DNA from: Pseudobdellovibrionaceae bacterium
GTDB lineage: Bacteria > Bdellovibrionota > Bdellovibrionia > Bdellovibrionales > UBA1609
DNA length: 64,000 nt
Reading direction: 5' to 3'
NCBI GenBank assembly: GCA_020635055.1
Contig: JACKAN010000002.1
Coordinates: 1 to 64,000 of the forward strand
The stretch's first letter is position 1; every line of letters begins with the position of its first letter. A program made the translations under genes and the position numbers. The notes beneath the pieces were generated by a model. The model did no database searches, had not been told where the DNA came from, and was given only the letters and a program-made list of their open reading frames with translations. Shown here piece after piece: positions 44,660 through 53,269 of the stretch.

Positions 44660-46486
44660 GTGTCACCTTACAAAAATAAATGGCTTTTTTATTATGATCT
44701 TAACTTAAAGGAAATAGTTCAAGCCAAACTTGGACTATTAGGCTCAAGTTTAGAATTATTGCCATTTAAAAACATTAAAGAAATTAAAATTTTAAATAAA
44801 AAGATAGTTTTTATTGCAGTCTCTGACCTGTCTTTCATACAAGATTTACATCTTAAGCATCCCATTATTGTGTTTTTTAAAACTTTTCGCGTTGATGAAA
44901 ACGTTCTTGTTCCAATTACTCAGAACAATTTATTAGAGGGATGTTTTGATTTAGATAATGTTTTAAAGGTGCTTGATCCCTATTTACACAACCAGAGTGG
45001 AAAAATGAATTCTATTAGTTCTGAAAGTATTAAAGAGATTAATTTATTTACTGAAAGAGTATCTAAGGTAGAATCTCTCTCTGAATTACTGTTGGAATTA
45101 AAACATGAATTTCGATCAATAAAAAAAATTAACTCCACTCTGCTAGCAGTGAATAAATTTTCTGATGGTCTCGACTTACTTTTTTTTCAAGGTGAGAAGA
45201 TTAGAACAGCATCTTTAAATGCCCATTCTGAAGAGGGCTCACGGATGCGTATGAATCAACAGCAAGACCGCAATCTCTTGGCTGCAACATTAGGTCGCCC
45301 TATAGCAAAAATATTAGCGGTTCCCATTTTAGGAGGAGTGAATCCCGTTACCATATTTATTGAACATGACTTGAATGAAGTTGAGCTTTCTTCTATTTTA
45401 GATTTTATCTCTAGAAGATTGCAAGTGATAGAAACCATATTAGATGTTTTATTAATTGAAAGAAGGCTCAATGAGGCCTCACAATTGTGGGAAAAAACCT
45501 TCGAAGGCATAAGCGATCCTGTGGCAATTGTTGATAAGGAATTCAATTTATTAAGAGGAAACAAAAAATTTCGCCAATTTCCAAAGATGAAAAAGTGTTA
45601 TGAAGTTTTCTTTGATAGAGAAGAGGCATGTTCGACTTGCCCTTTATCAAATTTTAATAATAAAGAAGATGTTACAGTGGGTCAGATTGCTGGAAATAAA
45701 AATAGCTATGAAGTTCATAGCTCACCCATTTATTTGTACAATAAAACTCAAGTTGCTGGATTTGCCAATCACTACATCGACCAAACAGAGACCTTGGGCT
45801 TAAAAAGTCGAATTATCCAAAGTGAAAAAATGGCTGCCATTGGACATTTGGCAGGAAACATTGCCCATGAGTTAAACAATCCTCTTACGGGAATACGTTC
45901 ATATTCACAATTGTTGATTAAAGAAATGAAGAGTGAGAGTCAAATTTCTCAAGATCTTTTAGAGGTAGAAAAGGCGGCTGCTCGTTGTCAGAAAATCATT
46001 ACAAACTTATTAGAGTATACTCAAGTCCAACAAGAATCTTTGACCAACGTTTCCCTCAATCTTGTCGTTGAAAAGACAATTCCCATGTTAAAATCAGCAT
46101 TGTACTCTTATAATTTAAAAATTGAGCAAAAAAACCAAACTGTAATTGTTAAAGCAAATGAGCAGCTTTTGCAGCAAGTACTATTTAATCTTGTATTGAA
46201 CTCCACTCAAGCCATGTCAGACAGAGGGGAAATTCAAATTACGGTGGCTAAAGATGGTAAACAAGCTATTTTAAAGGTGAAGGACAACGGGCCGGGCATT
46301 CCTAGAGATATTCAAGACCAAGTTTTTGAACCCTTTTTTACGACTAAAGAAAAAGGGAAAGGGACGGGCTTGGGCTTAAGTATGGTTAAAAAAGTGGTGG
46401 AATCTTTCGCTGGAAAAATTAAGTTAATTAGCCACCCACAACAAGGAACTGAAATAACTTTATATTTTCCCCTACAACCCACATAA
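44660..46486 (+). CDS. PAS-containing sensor histidine kinase (NtrB/FlrB-like)
   Basis: A 608-residue protein with no transmembrane helix, so probably cytoplasmic. Residues ~270-385 form a PAS domain (WEKTFEGISDPVAIVDKEFNLLRGNKKF) that contains CYEVFFDREEACSTCP, a Cys triad motif seen in many redox- or metal-linked PAS modules. Next come the dimerisation/phosphoacceptor domain (MAAIGHLAGNIAHELNNPLTGIRSYSQLL, His403) and the ATPase domain (NLVLNSTQAMSDRG, DNGPGIP, GKGTGLGLSMVKKVV). The first ~260 residues are unrecognised. GTG start at 44660. Followed after 7 bases by a response regulator. The flagellar setting suggests motility control; the target is unproven. Confidence 0.85.
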   Translation: MSPYKNKWLFYYDLNLKEIVQAKLGLLGSSLELLPFKNIKEIKILNKKIVFIAVSDLSFIQDLHLKHPIIVFFKTFRVDENVLVPITQNNLLEGCFDLDNVLKVLDPYLHNQSGKMNSISSESIKEINLFTERVSKVESLSELLLELKHEFRSIKKINSTLLAVNKFSDGLDLLFFQGEKIRTASLNAHSEEGSRMRMNQQQDRNLLAATLGRPIAKILAVPILGGVNPVTIFIEHDLNEVELSSILDFISRRLQVIETILDVLLIERRLNEASQLWEKTFEGISDPVAIVDKEFNLLRGNKKFRQFPKMKKCYEVFFDREEACSTCPLSNFNNKEDVTVGQIAGNKNSYEVHSSPIYLYNKTQVAGFANHYIDQTETLGLKSRIIQSEKMAAIGHLAGNIAHELNNPLTGIRSYSQLLIKEMKSESQISQDLLEVEKAAARCQKIITNLLEYTQVQQESLTNVSLNLVVEKTIPMLKSALYSYNLKIEQKNQTVIVKANEQLLQQVLFNLVLNSTQAMSDRGEIQITVAKDGKQAILKVKDNGPGIPRDIQDQVFEPFFTTKEKGKGTGLGLSMVKKVVESFAGKIKLISHPQQGTEITLYFPLQPT

Positions 46487-46493
46487 TAGATGA

Positions 46494-46871
46494 ATGAACA
46501 TTTTAATTATAGATGATGAAGATTTAGTAAGAAAATCTTTGGGGAGAGCTTTTAAGGCCAAAGGTCATGTTGTCTATTTGGCTGAGGGCGGAATTTCGGG
46601 TTTAAAATTGTGGAGAGATAATTCTGTGGATATAGTTTTGCTGGATATACTAATGCCAGATCTCTCTGGACCAAAAGTGCTTGAAAACAAACCCTCTGAC
46701 TGTTTTGTCTTGTTGATGTCAGCTTTTAAGGGTGAGTATGACTCTATATCAGCGATACAGTTGGGAGCTAATGGTTTTATAGCGAAACCATTTGAAGATA
46801 TTTTCCAAATAGTTGAAAAAATAGAAAGAAGTTATTATGAATACCTTGAGAACAAGGAATCAAGAAATTGA
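46494..46871 (+). CDS. single-domain response regulator
   Basis: A 125-residue receiver domain without output domain: NILIIDDEDLVRKSLGRAF with the acidic pocket, VDIVLLDILMPDLSGP with the phosphoacceptor Asp51, LLMSAFKGEYDS (Ser for Thr) and GFIAKPF with the conserved Lys. It follows the kinase gene by seven bases and overlaps rsmD. CheY-like or a phosphorelay intermediate. Confidence 0.85.
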   Translation: MNILIIDDEDLVRKSLGRAFKAKGHVVYLAEGGISGLKLWRDNSVDIVLLDILMPDLSGPKVLENKPSDCFVLLMSAFKGEYDSISAIQLGANGFIAKPFEDIFQIVEKIERSYYEYLENKESRN

Positions 46872-47428
46872 GAATTATATCTGGAATACTAAAAGGACGT
46901 CGTTTAGTAGCATTTTCGGCCCAGCACATTCGTCCCACCACGGACAGAGTTAAAGAAACGATATTTAACAAATTACAAGGGGATATCAGCGGATCAAGAG
47001 TTTTAGATTTGTTTTCTGGAACAGGAAATTTGGCCATCGAAAGTTACTCAAGAGGAGCCAATTATACAGAAGCGGTAGAAATGCACCCTCAATCTGTAAA
47101 AATTATTAAGCAAAACTTAGATAACTTAAAAATCACAGATAAAATTCAGCTTGTTGTCATGGATGTATTGAAGTATTTGCAAAGATATCAGGGAGAAAGT
47201 TTTGATATTATCCTAGTAGATCCGCCTTTCACAAAAGTCCTTTCTCATAGTGTTTTAGAGATCTTAGGTGATTCTCGAGCTGTTAAACCGGGAACTATAG
47301 TTGTAATAGAATCTGCCAAAGCAGAAAGAGTGGATAATAACTATTCAGGATTAATCTTCTTGGAACAAAAGAGCTTTGGTGATAAAAAAGTGACGTTTTG
47401 GCAGGGCGATGAAGTAAAAAATAAATAG
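46868..47428 (+). CDS. rsmD: 16S rRNA (guanine-N2)-methyltransferase RsmD
   Basis: A 186-residue protein: RIISGILKGRRLVAF, HIRPTTDRVKETIFNKLQ, VLDLFSGTGNLAIESYSRGA with the SAM glycine loop, and FDIILVDPPFTK with the DPPF catalytic motif, typical of RsmD, which methylates G966 of 16S rRNA. The start is a TTG overlapping the stop of the response regulator. coaD follows as usual. Confidence 0.9.
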   Translation: MRIISGILKGRRLVAFSAQHIRPTTDRVKETIFNKLQGDISGSRVLDLFSGTGNLAIESYSRGANYTEAVEMHPQSVKIIKQNLDNLKITDKIQLVVMDVLKYLQRYQGESFDIILVDPPFTKVLSHSVLEILGDSRAVKPGTIVVIESAKAERVDNNYSGLIFLEQKSFGDKKVTFWQGDEVKNK

Positions 47429-47437
47429 GTGAAAAAT

Positions 47438-47914
47438 ATGATAGCTGTATATCCTGGGAGCTTTGATCCTATCACTATGGGTCATGTCGACATCATTCAT
47501 AGAATTAGCGTTAAATTTAAGACGGTTCACGTCCTAGTTGCAGAATCCACAGACAAAGTCTATATGTTTACACCCGAAGAAAGAGTTTCTTTTCTTGAGC
47601 AATCACTTTCTGATTTAAACAATATAAAATTTCACTTAACATCTGGTTTAACTGTAGATTTTGCCGATGAATTGAAAGCCGATGTTATTGTTCGTGGGAT
47701 TAGAGCCGTGAGTGATTTTGAATATGAGATGGTTATGGCTAATATGAATAAAAACTTAGCTCCCAAATTAGAAACAATGATAATTTTTGCCAATCCAAAA
47801 TTTAATTTTGTTTCTTCTCGGCTAGTTAAAGAAATTGCTAGTCATAACAGAGATTTGAAGGGGTTGATACCCGATTGTGTTTTGTCCGCTTTTCAGAAGA
47901 AATTTGCTAAATAA
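47438..47914 (+). CDS. coaD: phosphopantetheine adenylyltransferase CoaD
   Basis: A 158-residue enzyme of coenzyme A synthesis: MIAVYPGSFDPITMGHVDIIHRIS holds the (T/H)xGH motif, with VAESTDKVYMFTPEERVSFL, then IVRGIRAVSDFEYEMVMANMNK, and the C-terminal FNFVSSRLVKEIA. The ATG at 47438, five bases after AGGTGA, gives the usual start; a GTG at 47429 would add three residues. Confidence 0.93.
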   Translation: MIAVYPGSFDPITMGHVDIIHRISVKFKTVHVLVAESTDKVYMFTPEERVSFLEQSLSDLNNIKFHLTSGLTVDFADELKADVIVRGIRAVSDFEYEMVMANMNKNLAPKLETMIIFANPKFNFVSSRLVKEIASHNRDLKGLIPDCVLSAFQKKFAK

Positions 47915-47925
47915 AAGAGGTGCCC

Positions 47926-49122
47926 ATGTTATCACTAAGAACCAAAAACCTAAAACCATCACCCACTTTAGCTTTAGCAGCCAAGGCAAAAGAATTAAAG
48001 ATTCAAGGTCACAATGTGATTTCCTTAACTGTTGGAGAGCCTGATTGGGACACATTTCCAAGTGTTAAAAAAGCAGCAATTATGGCTATTGAGAATGGAG
48101 ATACTAAGTACACTCCTGCCAATGGTATTCCAGAATTAAGAAAAGCTATTGCCGAACAAGTGAGCAAAGATTTAAATTTAGTGTATTCGCCAGAAGAAGT
48201 GACTGTTTCTGCGGGCGGAAAATTTGTTATATTTAGCGCTTTGCAAGCAGTCATAGATCCGGGAGACGAAGTCATAATTCCGTCGCCTTATTGGGTTAGC
48301 TACCCCACTCAGGTAGAGTTGGCAGAGGGCAAACCTGTGATCGTCGAAACTCTAAAAGAAAACAACTTCACCATGACCGCTGAAGAATTGGAAGGGGCAA
48401 TTACAAAGAACACTAAAATGTTAATTTTTAATTCACCCAGTAATCCCACTGGAAATATGTACAGTGAAAAAGCTTTAGCCTCTTTAGCAAAAGTTCTAAA
48501 AAAACATCCTCGGATTTTAATTATGAGTGATGATATTTACAACCGTTTAGTCTTTAATGATTCTGGACTTGCGCCACACTTATTGCAACAGGCTCCAGAA
48601 TTAAAAGAAAGAGTCATTATTATCAATGGAGTTTCAAAAACTTACTCTATGACAGGTTGGAGGCTGGGATGGGCCTTGGGTCCCAAAAAAGTAATTAGTG
48701 CCATGACAAATTATCAGAGTCAGTCAGTGAGTTGTGCTGCAGCTTTCACTCAAAAAGCTTCTATCCAAGCTATACAAGGTTCGGAACAAGATTTAAAGGA
48801 CTCACTTGTTAAATTAAAAAAGAGAAGAGATTTTGTAATTGAGCATTTCAATCTTTTGCCAAATATTTATGTAGATGTACCCGACGGAGCTTTTTATATT
48901 TGGGTAGATATCAATTATTATTTAGGAAAAAAATGGAAAGATATTAAGGTCAAAAATTCTAGCGATTTTTCGACTCTGCTTTTAGAAAGCCAGATGGTGG
49001 CCACGGTTCCGGGCATCGAATTTGGACAAGATGGCTATTTACGCATAAGCTATGCATTGAGTGAGACTAAAGTTTTAGAGGCGATCAAGCGCATTCAAGT
49101 CTTTTTGACAGATTTTAACTAA
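47926..49122 (+). CDS. aspC: class I PLP-dependent aminotransferase (aspartate aminotransferase type)
   Basis: A 398-residue protein of the aminotransferase I-gamma type: TVGEPDWDTFPSVKKAAI, ANGIPELRKAIAEQ, IFNSPSNPTGNMYS, NGVSKTYSMTGWRLGWALG with the PLP-binding Lys, and FGQDGYLRISYALSE with the substrate Arg. The start is the ATG at 47926 after AGAGG. Aspartate or a close substrate is likely but not provable. It ends the operon; a hairpin follows. Confidence 0.85.
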   Translation: MLSLRTKNLKPSPTLALAAKAKELKIQGHNVISLTVGEPDWDTFPSVKKAAIMAIENGDTKYTPANGIPELRKAIAEQVSKDLNLVYSPEEVTVSAGGKFVIFSALQAVIDPGDEVIIPSPYWVSYPTQVELAEGKPVIVETLKENNFTMTAEELEGAITKNTKMLIFNSPSNPTGNMYSEKALASLAKVLKKHPRILIMSDDIYNRLVFNDSGLAPHLLQQAPELKERVIIINGVSKTYSMTGWRLGWALGPKKVISAMTNYQSQSVSCAAAFTQKASIQAIQGSEQDLKDSLVKLKKRRDFVIEHFNLLPNIYVDVPDGAFYIWVDINYYLGKKWKDIKVKNSSDFSTLLLESQMVATVPGIEFGQDGYLRISYALSETKVLEAIKRIQVFLTDFN

Positions 49123-49168
49123 CTGTAATTCTGTATTATAGTTTTTTAAAATTAAATTAATTCAAAGG

Positions 49169-49202
49169 AAGTGTTACATATTATATATTCCGTGTAACAC
49201 TT
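49169..49202. terminator. perfect 10-bp inverted repeat after the aminotransferase gene
   Basis: AAGTGTTACA (49169-49178) pairs exactly with TGTAACACTT (49193-49202) around a 14-base loop. There is no clear T-run; it is a terminator or an operator for the next gene. Confidence 0.5.
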
Positions 49203-49230
49203 GCCCTTATTGTATTATCCTTAAGTCTAG

Positions 49231-49259
49231 TTGAGACTTTTTAAATTATAGACTAAAAT
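49231..49259 (+). promoter_or_regulatory. sigma-70 type promoter of the DUF2802-like gene
   Basis: TTGAGA (49231-49236), 17 bases, TAAAAT (49254-49259), close to TTGACA-N17-TATAAT. The -35 overlaps a small AAGTCT/AGACTT hairpin (49223-49239). Confidence 0.55.
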
Positions 49260-49285
49260 ATAAATGGATAGTTTTTTTACGGGGG

Positions 49286-50392
49286 ATGCAAGTGTCGTTG
49301 TGGATAATAGTCCAGTTAGTTTTCAATATTTTTGTTGCATTAGTTGTTTATGTTTTTTGGGTTAAGTTAAGAAGACCCCCCAAAGATGATCCACGTTTGA
49401 GTCGTGGTCTACAATTGTTACAAAGTAAAATCTCTGTGTTGGAAGACCTTTCTGATAAAACAGAATTACAGGTGGAACAGTTAAACTCTTTTATGGAAAA
49501 AAAAATCAAGCAAGTTCAAAATAAACTAGAAGAAGCCGACACAAAACTGCGTCAAATCGAATCCCACATACAGCGAAACAAAGAAGTTGCAAAGATTTTT
49601 CAAAATAATATCCCCCATGATGAAATTGTAAAAAGACAAAATACAATTAAATATATAAAAGCCGCAAAGATGGCAAATACAGGATCTAGTGTCGAAGAAA
49701 TTTGTCAGGTGGTGGACTTGCCACAAAGTGAAATTGAATTGATTGCTAAGTTAAATAAAGACAATTTAGTTTTTGATGACGATGGTCTTCCAGAGTGGGC
49801 GCGTGAAGAGAGTGAGAGTTATGGGAATGACGAATGGAAAATAAAAGAAGAAAATTTTGTTCATGGGGATATTGGACAAACTTTAAACTTTGAAGCTAAA
49901 AAATATGAATCTTTACAAAAATTGGGTGAGGAATTCCGCAAAGCTTGTACTGATTTCGAAATGAATAGCAAGGAAGAAGAGAAACCTAGTCAAATCATGG
50001 AAGCAGCTAAAATAGTGAAAGAAAAGGTTGCAGATTTGAGTGGTGAATTGGCGGGAACAGTTGTTAGTAAAGTTCAAAAGTCTTTAAATAAATTAAATGA
50101 TAGTTTTGAATTTCAAAATTCATCAGGCGGAGAAAATGAGAGCATTGAAATTGTAGAAGTAACAACTCCCAGCCCAGAGTTAATTTTAGCCAAGAAACCA
50201 ACAGTTAGTCCAGAAACTCATCAGAAACCTTCATTTAGTTATGCAGAAGTTTTAGAGACCGACTCAACGGTGAGTGCATTAAGTAAAATGCAACAAAACC
50301 GAAGATTAGAGCTTTCAAAGCCTGAGTCTCAAGAAATTAAAAAGGTGCAATTTCCTAAACTCAATATGGATATAAATAAAACCTTAAGATGA
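49286..50392 (+). CDS. membrane-anchored coiled-coil protein with DUF2802-like segment
   Basis: A 368-residue protein with an N-terminal transmembrane helix (SLWIIVQLVFNIFVALVVYVFWV). Next comes a coiled coil (VLEDLSDKTELQVEQLNSFMEKKIKQVQNKLEEADTKL). A small helical unit around 130-155 (AAKMANTGSSVEEICQVVDLPQSEIELIAKL) resembles the DUF2802 domain common in polar-flagellar clusters. The rest is polar and low complexity. The start could also be the GTG at 49292, better spaced from GGGGG. Overlaps the next gene (ATGA). Confidence 0.7.
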   Translation: MQVSLWIIVQLVFNIFVALVVYVFWVKLRRPPKDDPRLSRGLQLLQSKISVLEDLSDKTELQVEQLNSFMEKKIKQVQNKLEEADTKLRQIESHIQRNKEVAKIFQNNIPHDEIVKRQNTIKYIKAAKMANTGSSVEEICQVVDLPQSEIELIAKLNKDNLVFDDDGLPEWAREESESYGNDEWKIKEENFVHGDIGQTLNFEAKKYESLQKLGEEFRKACTDFEMNSKEEEKPSQIMEAAKIVKEKVADLSGELAGTVVSKVQKSLNKLNDSFEFQNSSGGENESIEIVEVTTPSPELILAKKPTVSPETHQKPSFSYAEVLETDSTVSALSKMQQNRRLELSKPESQEIKKVQFPKLNMDINKTLR

Positions 50393-50607
50393 CTATGAAA
50401 TTAGGGCAAGTTGTACAAGCCAAGGTTGTTGAGCGTGTGTTAGGCAATACTTATATAGTTAATTTTGATAATAGACTATTAAGAGTAGTGAATACCTCTG
50501 GTAAAAGACTACAAGCCTCTCAACTTGTAAAGCTCAAAGTGATAGCCTTGTCCCCACTAAAATTTCAAATTTTTGGTACTAGTAAAAATATTTCGATTCA
50601 AATATAA
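50389..50607 (+). CDS. small beta-rich protein, possibly FliK-like
   Basis: A 72-residue protein whose alternating Val/Leu/Ile pattern (LGQVVQAKVVERVLGNTYIVNFDNRLLRVV) suggests an OB-like barrel of the kind seen in FliK-type hook-length proteins. It is coupled to the DUF2802-like gene by a four-base overlap. Low confidence in function; it is a plausible small gene. Confidence 0.5.
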   Translation: MTMKLGQVVQAKVVERVLGNTYIVNFDNRLLRVVNTSGKRLQASQLVKLKVIALSPLKFQIFGTSKNISIQI

Positions 50608-50614
50608 AACATCA

Positions 50615-51118
50615 CTAATGATTGGCGCTTAGGCGTATAAAAAGAGAGAAGTAATACTTAACTAAACTATCTTTATTAAAGACTTCCCCTTTATAGGTCC
50701 ACAGTAGTTCATCAAAAGGTCCCTTTTTTGCCCGAATAAGATGGATGAGAGAGGAAGAGGGCTCTTGGCTGCCCTGCAATCCGCCGACCAAAGCCGTATT
50801 GAGTTGTGAGGAATAGACTTGAATGACTCCAGCTTCTTTTATTGAAAAAATTAACTGAATATTATTTCTGAATAGCATGAAATCAGAAACCGTTTTAGAA
50901 ACTCCATAAATTTTTATTTGAGAAGAAACTTCTTTTCTAAAGCTATTGTATAACTGGGTCGCATCTGTAAAAGACGCTTTGAGTTCGCGTAAAAATTCAA
51001 TGGAGGACTTCTCAATAGAGTATGTGGGCTGAATATCCAAAGAGAGATCTACCAAGCCACTAACTTCTTTTTCTTGCTCTTCTAGTAGTAGATCCTTAAT
51101 CCAGTCTAATTTTTCCAA
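50615..51118 (-). CDS. unknown cytoplasmic protein
   Basis: A 167-residue protein without signal peptide, probably alpha/beta (SQIKIYGVSKTVSDFMLFRNNIQLIFSIKEAGVIQVY). It ends convergently to the small gene before it, 7 bases away. It lies 42 bases downstream of ssb on the same strand and may be co-transcribed. Ribosome site AAGGAGATAAG. Not recognised. Confidence 0.55.
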   Translation of the reverse strand: MEKLDWIKDLLLEEQEKEVSGLVDLSLDIQPTYSIEKSSIEFLRELKASFTDATQLYNSFRKEVSSQIKIYGVSKTVSDFMLFRNNIQLIFSIKEAGVIQVYSSQLNTALVGGLQGSQEPSSSLIHLIRAKKGPFDELLWTYKGEVFNKDSLVKYYFSLFIRLSANH

Positions 51119-51160
51119 ATCTTATCTCCTTTGGATGCGCACAGCATCATTGTGACAAGT

Positions 51161-51520
51161 TTAAGGACTCTTTGTCAAGTTCTGATCTATTGGTTTGGGG
51201 CTCAAAAAATCCACCTGTAAAGCTTGGATTATGCTTCTACTATGTTTTTCATAAGAATCTAAGGCAGGTTTATAGTTTTTTAAATATCCTTCTATACTTA
51301 CTAATTGCCCTTTACTTAGATATTTATGGCAACTTTCACCCAGCCGGCCCCAAACGAATACATCATGCCAGTCGGTCATTTCGTCCCTCTTGTCGGCATC
51401 TCTAATAAAATAGCGCTGAGTTGCAATTTTTAAAACAGCAAATGAGCTTCCTGATTCGGACTTTTTCAATTCTGGATTTTGCCCAAGTCTTCCGCTTAAA
51501 AACACACGATTTATGGTCAT
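51161..51520 (-). CDS. ssb: single-stranded DNA-binding protein, short form
   Basis: A 119-residue SSB. The ATG at 51520, six bases after AAGGAGG, starts MTINRVFLSGRLGQNPELKKSESGSSF; a longer frame is rejected. OB-fold core: VLKIATQRYFIRDADKRDEMTDWHDVFVWGRLGESCHKYLSKGQLVSIEGYL. The acidic C-terminal tail of housekeeping SSB (DDDIPF) is missing, so this may be a secondary SSB. Confidence 0.85.
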   Translation of the reverse strand: MTINRVFLSGRLGQNPELKKSESGSSFAVLKIATQRYFIRDADKRDEMTDWHDVFVWGRLGESCHKYLSKGQLVSIEGYLKNYKPALDSYEKHSRSIIQALQVDFLSPKPIDQNLTKSP

Positions 51521-51717
51521 AAAACCTCCTTTTTTAAATTGATGTGTGCAAGTGGTAGACACGCTCCTGCTGCATTTTAAAATACAATACTCCCAAAAAG
51601 ATTTCGTAATTCGATATAAAATTCTTTATTCGGATGGAAACAATAGAAATGAATGCTGATTCTTCGTTAAATTATTAATTTATTTTTATTATTGCTATTA
51701 GTCAATCATCAGGGACA

Positions 51718-51745
51718 TTGACATTTACTTAGCCTTTTCTAAAAT
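51718..51745 (+). promoter_or_regulatory. sigma-70 promoter of pal
   Basis: TTGACA (51718-51723), 16 bases, TAAAAT (51740-51745), 26 bases before the pal start. One of the best sigma-70 matches in the window. Confidence 0.7.
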
Positions 51746-51771
51746 AGGCAAGCGATTAAAGGAGTTTATGT

Positions 51772-52281
51772 ATGATAAGAAAAGGTTTCTTTGCTTTATG
51801 TGTTTTGGCTATGGTTTTTAATATTTCTTGTGGAAGTAAAGATAAGAAAGGCGATGAGGGTGGAGTTCCTGGTGGTGATCCCGATGCGTCCATTGAAACT
51901 AGAAGTATGAATTTTGACCCTGAGGGTAGTGATAGTGGGAAAATTGATGGTTTAACAACTGTTAATTTTGAATATGACAAAGCAACTATAACTTCAAAGG
52001 CAAAAGACTTACTTAAGAAAAATGCCGGTTGGATTAATAATAATAAAGATGTAGTAGTTCAAATTGAAGGTCACTGTGACACAAGAGGTTCTGTAGAGTA
52101 CAATTTAGCTCTTGGTGAACGTCGTGCGAAATCAGTTAAGAATTATATGGTGACTTTGGGTGTAGATCCAAAAAGAATGACAATAATCAGTTATGGTGAG
52201 GAAAAAACACTGGATGATGGAAATACAGATTCCGCTCACGCCAAAAACCGTCGTGCGAACTTTGTACCACTTCCTAAGTAA
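51772..52281 (+). CDS. pal: peptidoglycan-associated lipoprotein Pal
   Basis: A 169-residue lipoprotein. Signal peptide with lipobox VFNISC (Cys near residue 20), a short linker and an OmpA-like domain: VNFEYDKATITSKAKDLLKKNAGWI, VVQIEGHCDTRGSVEYNLALGERRAKSVKNYM (diaminopimelate-binding residues) and YGEEKTLDDGNTDSAHAKNRRANF. It links outer membrane and wall with the Tol system. The downstream gene order (lipoprotein, CpoB) is that of a tol-pal tail, though tol genes are not in the window. Confidence 0.92.
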   Translation: MIRKGFFALCVLAMVFNISCGSKDKKGDEGGVPGGDPDASIETRSMNFDPEGSDSGKIDGLTTVNFEYDKATITSKAKDLLKKNAGWINNNKDVVVQIEGHCDTRGSVEYNLALGERRAKSVKNYMVTLGVDPKRMTIISYGEEKTLDDGNTDSAHAKNRRANFVPLPK

Positions 52282-52286
52282 GGATC

Positions 52287-52619
52287 ATGGATTTATTTAT
52301 TAAGTTTAGGGCCGACATCCAAAAAGTGTCGGCCCTTTTTGTATTATTACTACTGAGTGCTTGTGCAGGACCTCGTCCCCTAGAAGAAATGGTCTTGGCA
52401 AAAGTGGCCATCAAGGCGGCTCAAGATGTAGGCTCTGTGAGTATAGCCCCGGGTTATTGGTATAAAGCAGAGGAAAATTATAGGAAAGGCTTGGAGTCGT
52501 TAAAAGGAAATTATAATTACGATGCAAAAGAGTTTTTTGTACAAGCTAAAATCTATGCAGAAAAAGCCGAAAACTCTACTCGATTAAAAAAATTCAATTC
52601 GGGAGAAAATTATCCATGA
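52287..52619 (+). CDS. small lipoprotein between pal and cpoB
   Basis: A 110-residue protein. The signal peptide ends at the lipobox LLLSAC; the mature part is a helical repeat (VLAKVAIKAAQDVGSVSIAPGYWYKAEENYRKGLESLKGNYNYDAKEFFVQAKIYAEKAE), like DUF4398-type lipoproteins. An AAGGAT ribosome site precedes the ATG. Its first codons coincide with a strong terminator hairpin. Four-base overlap with the next gene. Confidence 0.75.
   Translation: MDLFIKFRADIQKVSALFVLLLLSACAGPRPLEEMVLAKVAIKAAQDVGSVSIAPGYWYKAEENYRKGLESLKGNYNYDAKEFFVQAKIYAEKAENSTRLKKFNSGENYP
52309..52340 (+). terminator. intrinsic terminator embedded in the lipoprotein's signal-peptide codons
   Basis: GGGCCGACA (52309-52317) pairs perfectly with TGTCGGCCC (52327-52335), followed by T5 (52336-52340). 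It begins 27 bases after the pal stop. The same bases encode RADIQKVSALF of the next lipoprotein, so it is both a terminator and coding sequence. Confidence 0.75.
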
Positions 52620-53269
52620 AAGTTTTATTATTTTTTAATTTAATCACTATGTTTTTCTTAAGTGGCTGCTTAACAACTCGATCACAGATGAAAGAGCAGT
52701 CACAATTGCAATCACAAGTGGCAAATATTCAAGAATCAAAAGCAGATTTAGATGTAAGGTTACAAGACTTTGAAAATCAAATGCGAGAATTTAATGGGAG
52801 AATTGAAGTCTTAGAAAACGATTCTAGACAATTTCGTGATTACAATGGCAAAACAACAGAACGAAAGAAAATAGACGATGGATTATTAGAAAATAAATTC
52901 AAAGTTATACAAGAGGCTCTTCTTAAAATCGAAACTGAATTACAAAGGTTGTCTGTTGAATTAGATAGCTTAAGAACCAAAAATACAAAAAAGGAAACTT
53001 CAAGCTCTTCAAATAAAGGAAATTATCAACAAGCAGAAAGTGATTTTTCTAAAAAAAAATGGAAAGAAGCTGCAGTCGGGTACCAAAAATATCGGGATTT
53101 AAATTCCAAGGGTAAGTATTATGCAGATGCTACCTATAAAATTGGGGTTTGTTTTCAAGAAATGGGAATGAAAAAGGAAGCCAAAGCCTTTTATGAAGAG
53201 ATTATCGAAAAGTATCCAAAATCACACATCACTTCGAAAGCTCAATATCGTTTAAAGAATTTAAAGTAA
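52616..53269 (+). CDS. cpoB: CpoB/YbgF-like cell-division coordinator, lipoprotein form
   Basis: A 217-residue protein. Lipobox FFLSGC, then a coiled coil (QLQSQVANIQESKADLDVRLQDFENQM), and C-terminal TPRs (YQQAESDFSKKKWKEAAVGYQKYRDL, YADATYKIGVCFQEMGMKKEAKAFYEEIIEKYPKS) as in CpoB/YbgF. The E. coli protein has a cleaved, unlipidated signal; here Cys suggests anchoring. It links Pal/Tol with wall synthesis at division. Confidence 0.85.
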   Translation: MKVLLFFNLITMFFLSGCLTTRSQMKEQSQLQSQVANIQESKADLDVRLQDFENQMREFNGRIEVLENDSRQFRDYNGKTTERKKIDDGLLENKFKVIQEALLKIETELQRLSVELDSLRTKNTKKETSSSSNKGNYQQAESDFSKKKWKEAAVGYQKYRDLNSKGKYYADATYKIGVCFQEMGMKKEAKAFYEEIIEKYPKSHITSKAQYRLKNLK

